From: Psychrobacter sp. UBA5136 | GTDB lineage: Bacteria; Pseudomonadota; Gammaproteobacteria; Pseudomonadales; Moraxellaceae | DNA: 64,000 nt | Assembly (NCBI RefSeq): GCF_002414005.1 | Contig: NZ_DHYG01000066.1 | Location: 68,810 to 132,809, forward strand | Direction of reading: 5' to 3' | Shown: piece by piece, positions 63,024 to 64,000 of the stretch | How the letters are laid out: every line of letters starts with the position of its first letter | Position numbering within the stretch: the stretch's first letter is position 1 | The notes under the pieces: model-generated | The model's database searches: none | What the model was told of the DNA's origin: nothing | Seen by the model: the letters and a program-made list of their open reading frames with translations, nothing else | Made by a program: the position numbers and the translations under genes

Positions 63024-63097
63024 GCGGGTGTGGTATAATGGTAACACCTTAGCCTTCCAAGCTAATGACGCGGGTTCGATTCCCGCCACCCGCTCCA
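63024..63097 (+). tRNA. glyT: tRNA-Gly (TCC)
   Basis: 74 bases with encoded CCA. Acceptor GCGGGTG pairs with CACCCGC; anticodon stem TTAGC/GCTAA around CTTCCAA gives TCC (reads GGA and GGG). Confidence 0.97.
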
Positions 63098-63198
63098 TAT
63101 ATGCACCATCGCAAACACCATCAAACATCACGACAGTCAGTTAGTATTGCTGCATCGTGATATTTTTTTTAGTGCAACCTATCGGTTAACTAGAATAT

Positions 63199-63273
<75 letters not shown>

Positions 63274-63432
63274 TTTATTGTTTTAGCTTGTTATTGTTTA
63301 AGTATTCTGCATCGTCTTTGCTATTTGCCAAAGTACAGCATTTTGCCAAGTATGATATTTTACTAAGCATCGTTTTGATACCGAATAATAAAATATTGAA
63401 AATTATAAATAGAGTGTGGCAATTAATAATTT

Positions 63433-63458
63433 AAAGGTGACACTGAGGTGTTGCCTTT
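63433..63458 (+). terminator. Hairpin between thrT and tuf, possible partial terminator
   Basis: AAAGGTGACAC and GTGTTGCCTTT form an 11-bp stem with two G-U pairs and a TGAG loop, but only a short T-run follows. Could end part of the tRNA transcripts. Confidence 0.45.
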
Positions 63459-63608
63459 TAGTGCTGTCAGTAGCTTTATAAATCGCCTTACAAAAAGTGG
63501 CTTATAACTTATAATTCGAATAACTTATAAGTAATATTCGAGTATCTCACCTTGTATTATCAAAGTGCGCTAGCAAATAGCACGATATGCAAGAGATTGA
63601 AAATCAAG

Positions 63609-63614
63609 TATAAT
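63609..63614 (+). promoter_or_regulatory. Candidate -10 of a tuf promoter
   Basis: Perfect TATAAT 170 bp before the tuf ATG; no good -35 at 16-18 bp, so the call is tentative. Confidence 0.35.
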
Positions 63615-63784
63615 GCCCATATATAAAAATGTACACAGTAGCTAGGCTACCGATCATCTTTAATAAATGTTAGTAGCTAAACCATAGCGTCAACGGTTTG
63701 ATGGTTTTTATGCATCATAAGCCGTCAAACAGCTATTTACCGATCTTTGATTGTTAAAGATTCATCAATAAAGAGGAAATACCC

Positions 63785-64000
63785 ATGGCAAAGGCCAAGT
63801 TTGAACGCAACAAGCCACACGTTAACGTCGGCACCATCGGACACGTTGACCATGGTAAAACAACCCTAACAGCAGCGATTGCAACCGTAGCAGCAAAAAC
63901 CTCAGGTGGCGAAGCCAAAGACTACGCGTCAATTGACTCAGCCCCAGAAGAAAAAGCCCGTGGCATCACCATCAACACCTCACACGTAGAATATGACACC
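63785..64000 (+). CDS. tuf: Elongation factor Tu, N-terminal part (cut by window end)
   Basis: The first 72 codons of EF-Tu, which delivers aminoacyl-tRNA to the ribosome. The start MAKAKFERNKPHVNVGTIG, the P-loop GHVDHGKTTLTAAI and the switch I region EEKARGITINTSHVEYDT leave no doubt. AGAGGAAAT precedes the ATG. Position after thrU-tyrU-glyT-thrT marks this as the tufB-type copy. The rest lies beyond base 64000. Confidence 0.98.
   Translation, partial: MAKAKFERNKPHVNVGTIGHVDHGKTTLTAAIATVAAKTSGGEAKDYASIDSAPEEKARGITINTSHVEYDT

Larger units (their letters stand above)
63274..63784. other. 511-bp spacer between thrT and tuf
   Basis: No ORF accepted. It holds an 11-bp hairpin (63433-63458) with two G-U pairs and a weak T tail, a TATAAT box at 63609-63614 that may start a tuf-specific transcript, and a leader hairpin GTTTGATGG (63696-63704) / CCGTCAAAC (63722-63730). 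AGAGGAAAT forms the tuf ribosome-binding site. Confidence 0.55.

Overview
The window reads as a chromosomal housekeeping region from a gammaproteobacterium of the family Moraxellaceae, most likely a Psychrobacter. This is inferred from protein content and gene order, not from a database search. Supporting signs are moderate GC with AT-rich spacers, the order DUF4845-rnc-era-recO-pdxJ, the gacS/barA-cysM-rlmD-relA neighbourhood, a GNAT-nitrilase fusion, and the thrU-tyrU-glyT-thrT-tufB tRNA/EF-Tu cluster. Many core proteins also carry extra low-complexity N-termini, insertions or tails. I see no insertion sequence, prophage, integron or CRISPR array.

Layout. 1-4.3 kb: a plus-strand cluster (end of a DUF4845 gene, rnc, era, recO, pdxJ) that meets a lone minus-strand type IV pilin-like gene only 19 bp away. 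5.5-9 kb: an OmpA-family porin with a long structured leader, then typA. 9.2-17.3 kb: a minus-strand block (small exported protein, mutM, relA, rlmD, PolB-like exonuclease, cysM), divergent from the large hybrid kinase barA/gacS. 21-26 kb: a crotonase, a Bcr/CflA exporter, rpsB and tsf. 26-31.6 kb: lytic transglycosylase, lrgB/lrgA, hflX, then a plus-strand acyltransferase. 31.7-41.4 kb: aldo/keto reductase, fkpB, a cold-shock/DUF1294 protein, macro-domain protein, lspA, ileS, a thioredoxin-like protein and the GNAT-nitrilase fusion. 42-52 kb: a D-2-hydroxyglutarate dehydrogenase-like oxidase divergent from serA, DUF488, trhO, a Sel1 protein, metXW and hemH. 52-62 kb: an acidic protein, a small membrane protein, polA, ohr, a lipoprotein, prfC, a DUF3298 protein and an FHA protein. 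The last kilobase and a half holds four tRNAs and the start of tuf.

Functionally the region combines RNA processing and ribosome biogenesis (rnc, era, rlmD, typA, rpsB, tsf, prfC, tuf, hflX, trhO), the stringent response and GacS signalling, amino-acid synthesis (cysM, serA, metXW), DNA repair and replication (recO, mutM, polA) and envelope functions. The serA/D2HGDH divergent pair fits the known metabolic coupling in which SerA reduces 2-oxoglutarate and the dehydrogenase recycles the D-2-hydroxyglutarate formed.

The most notable unexplained structure is non-coding. Two related palindromic elements lie 27 kb apart (34947-35008 and 62309-62384). There are also a 14-bp tandem array at 41621-41700, a hairpin enclosing two direct repeats at 62472-62531, and 16-bp phased repeats before the acyltransferase gene. 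A small membrane-protein gene near 53.3 kb appears to start at ATT. I did not find a convincing new multi-gene system.
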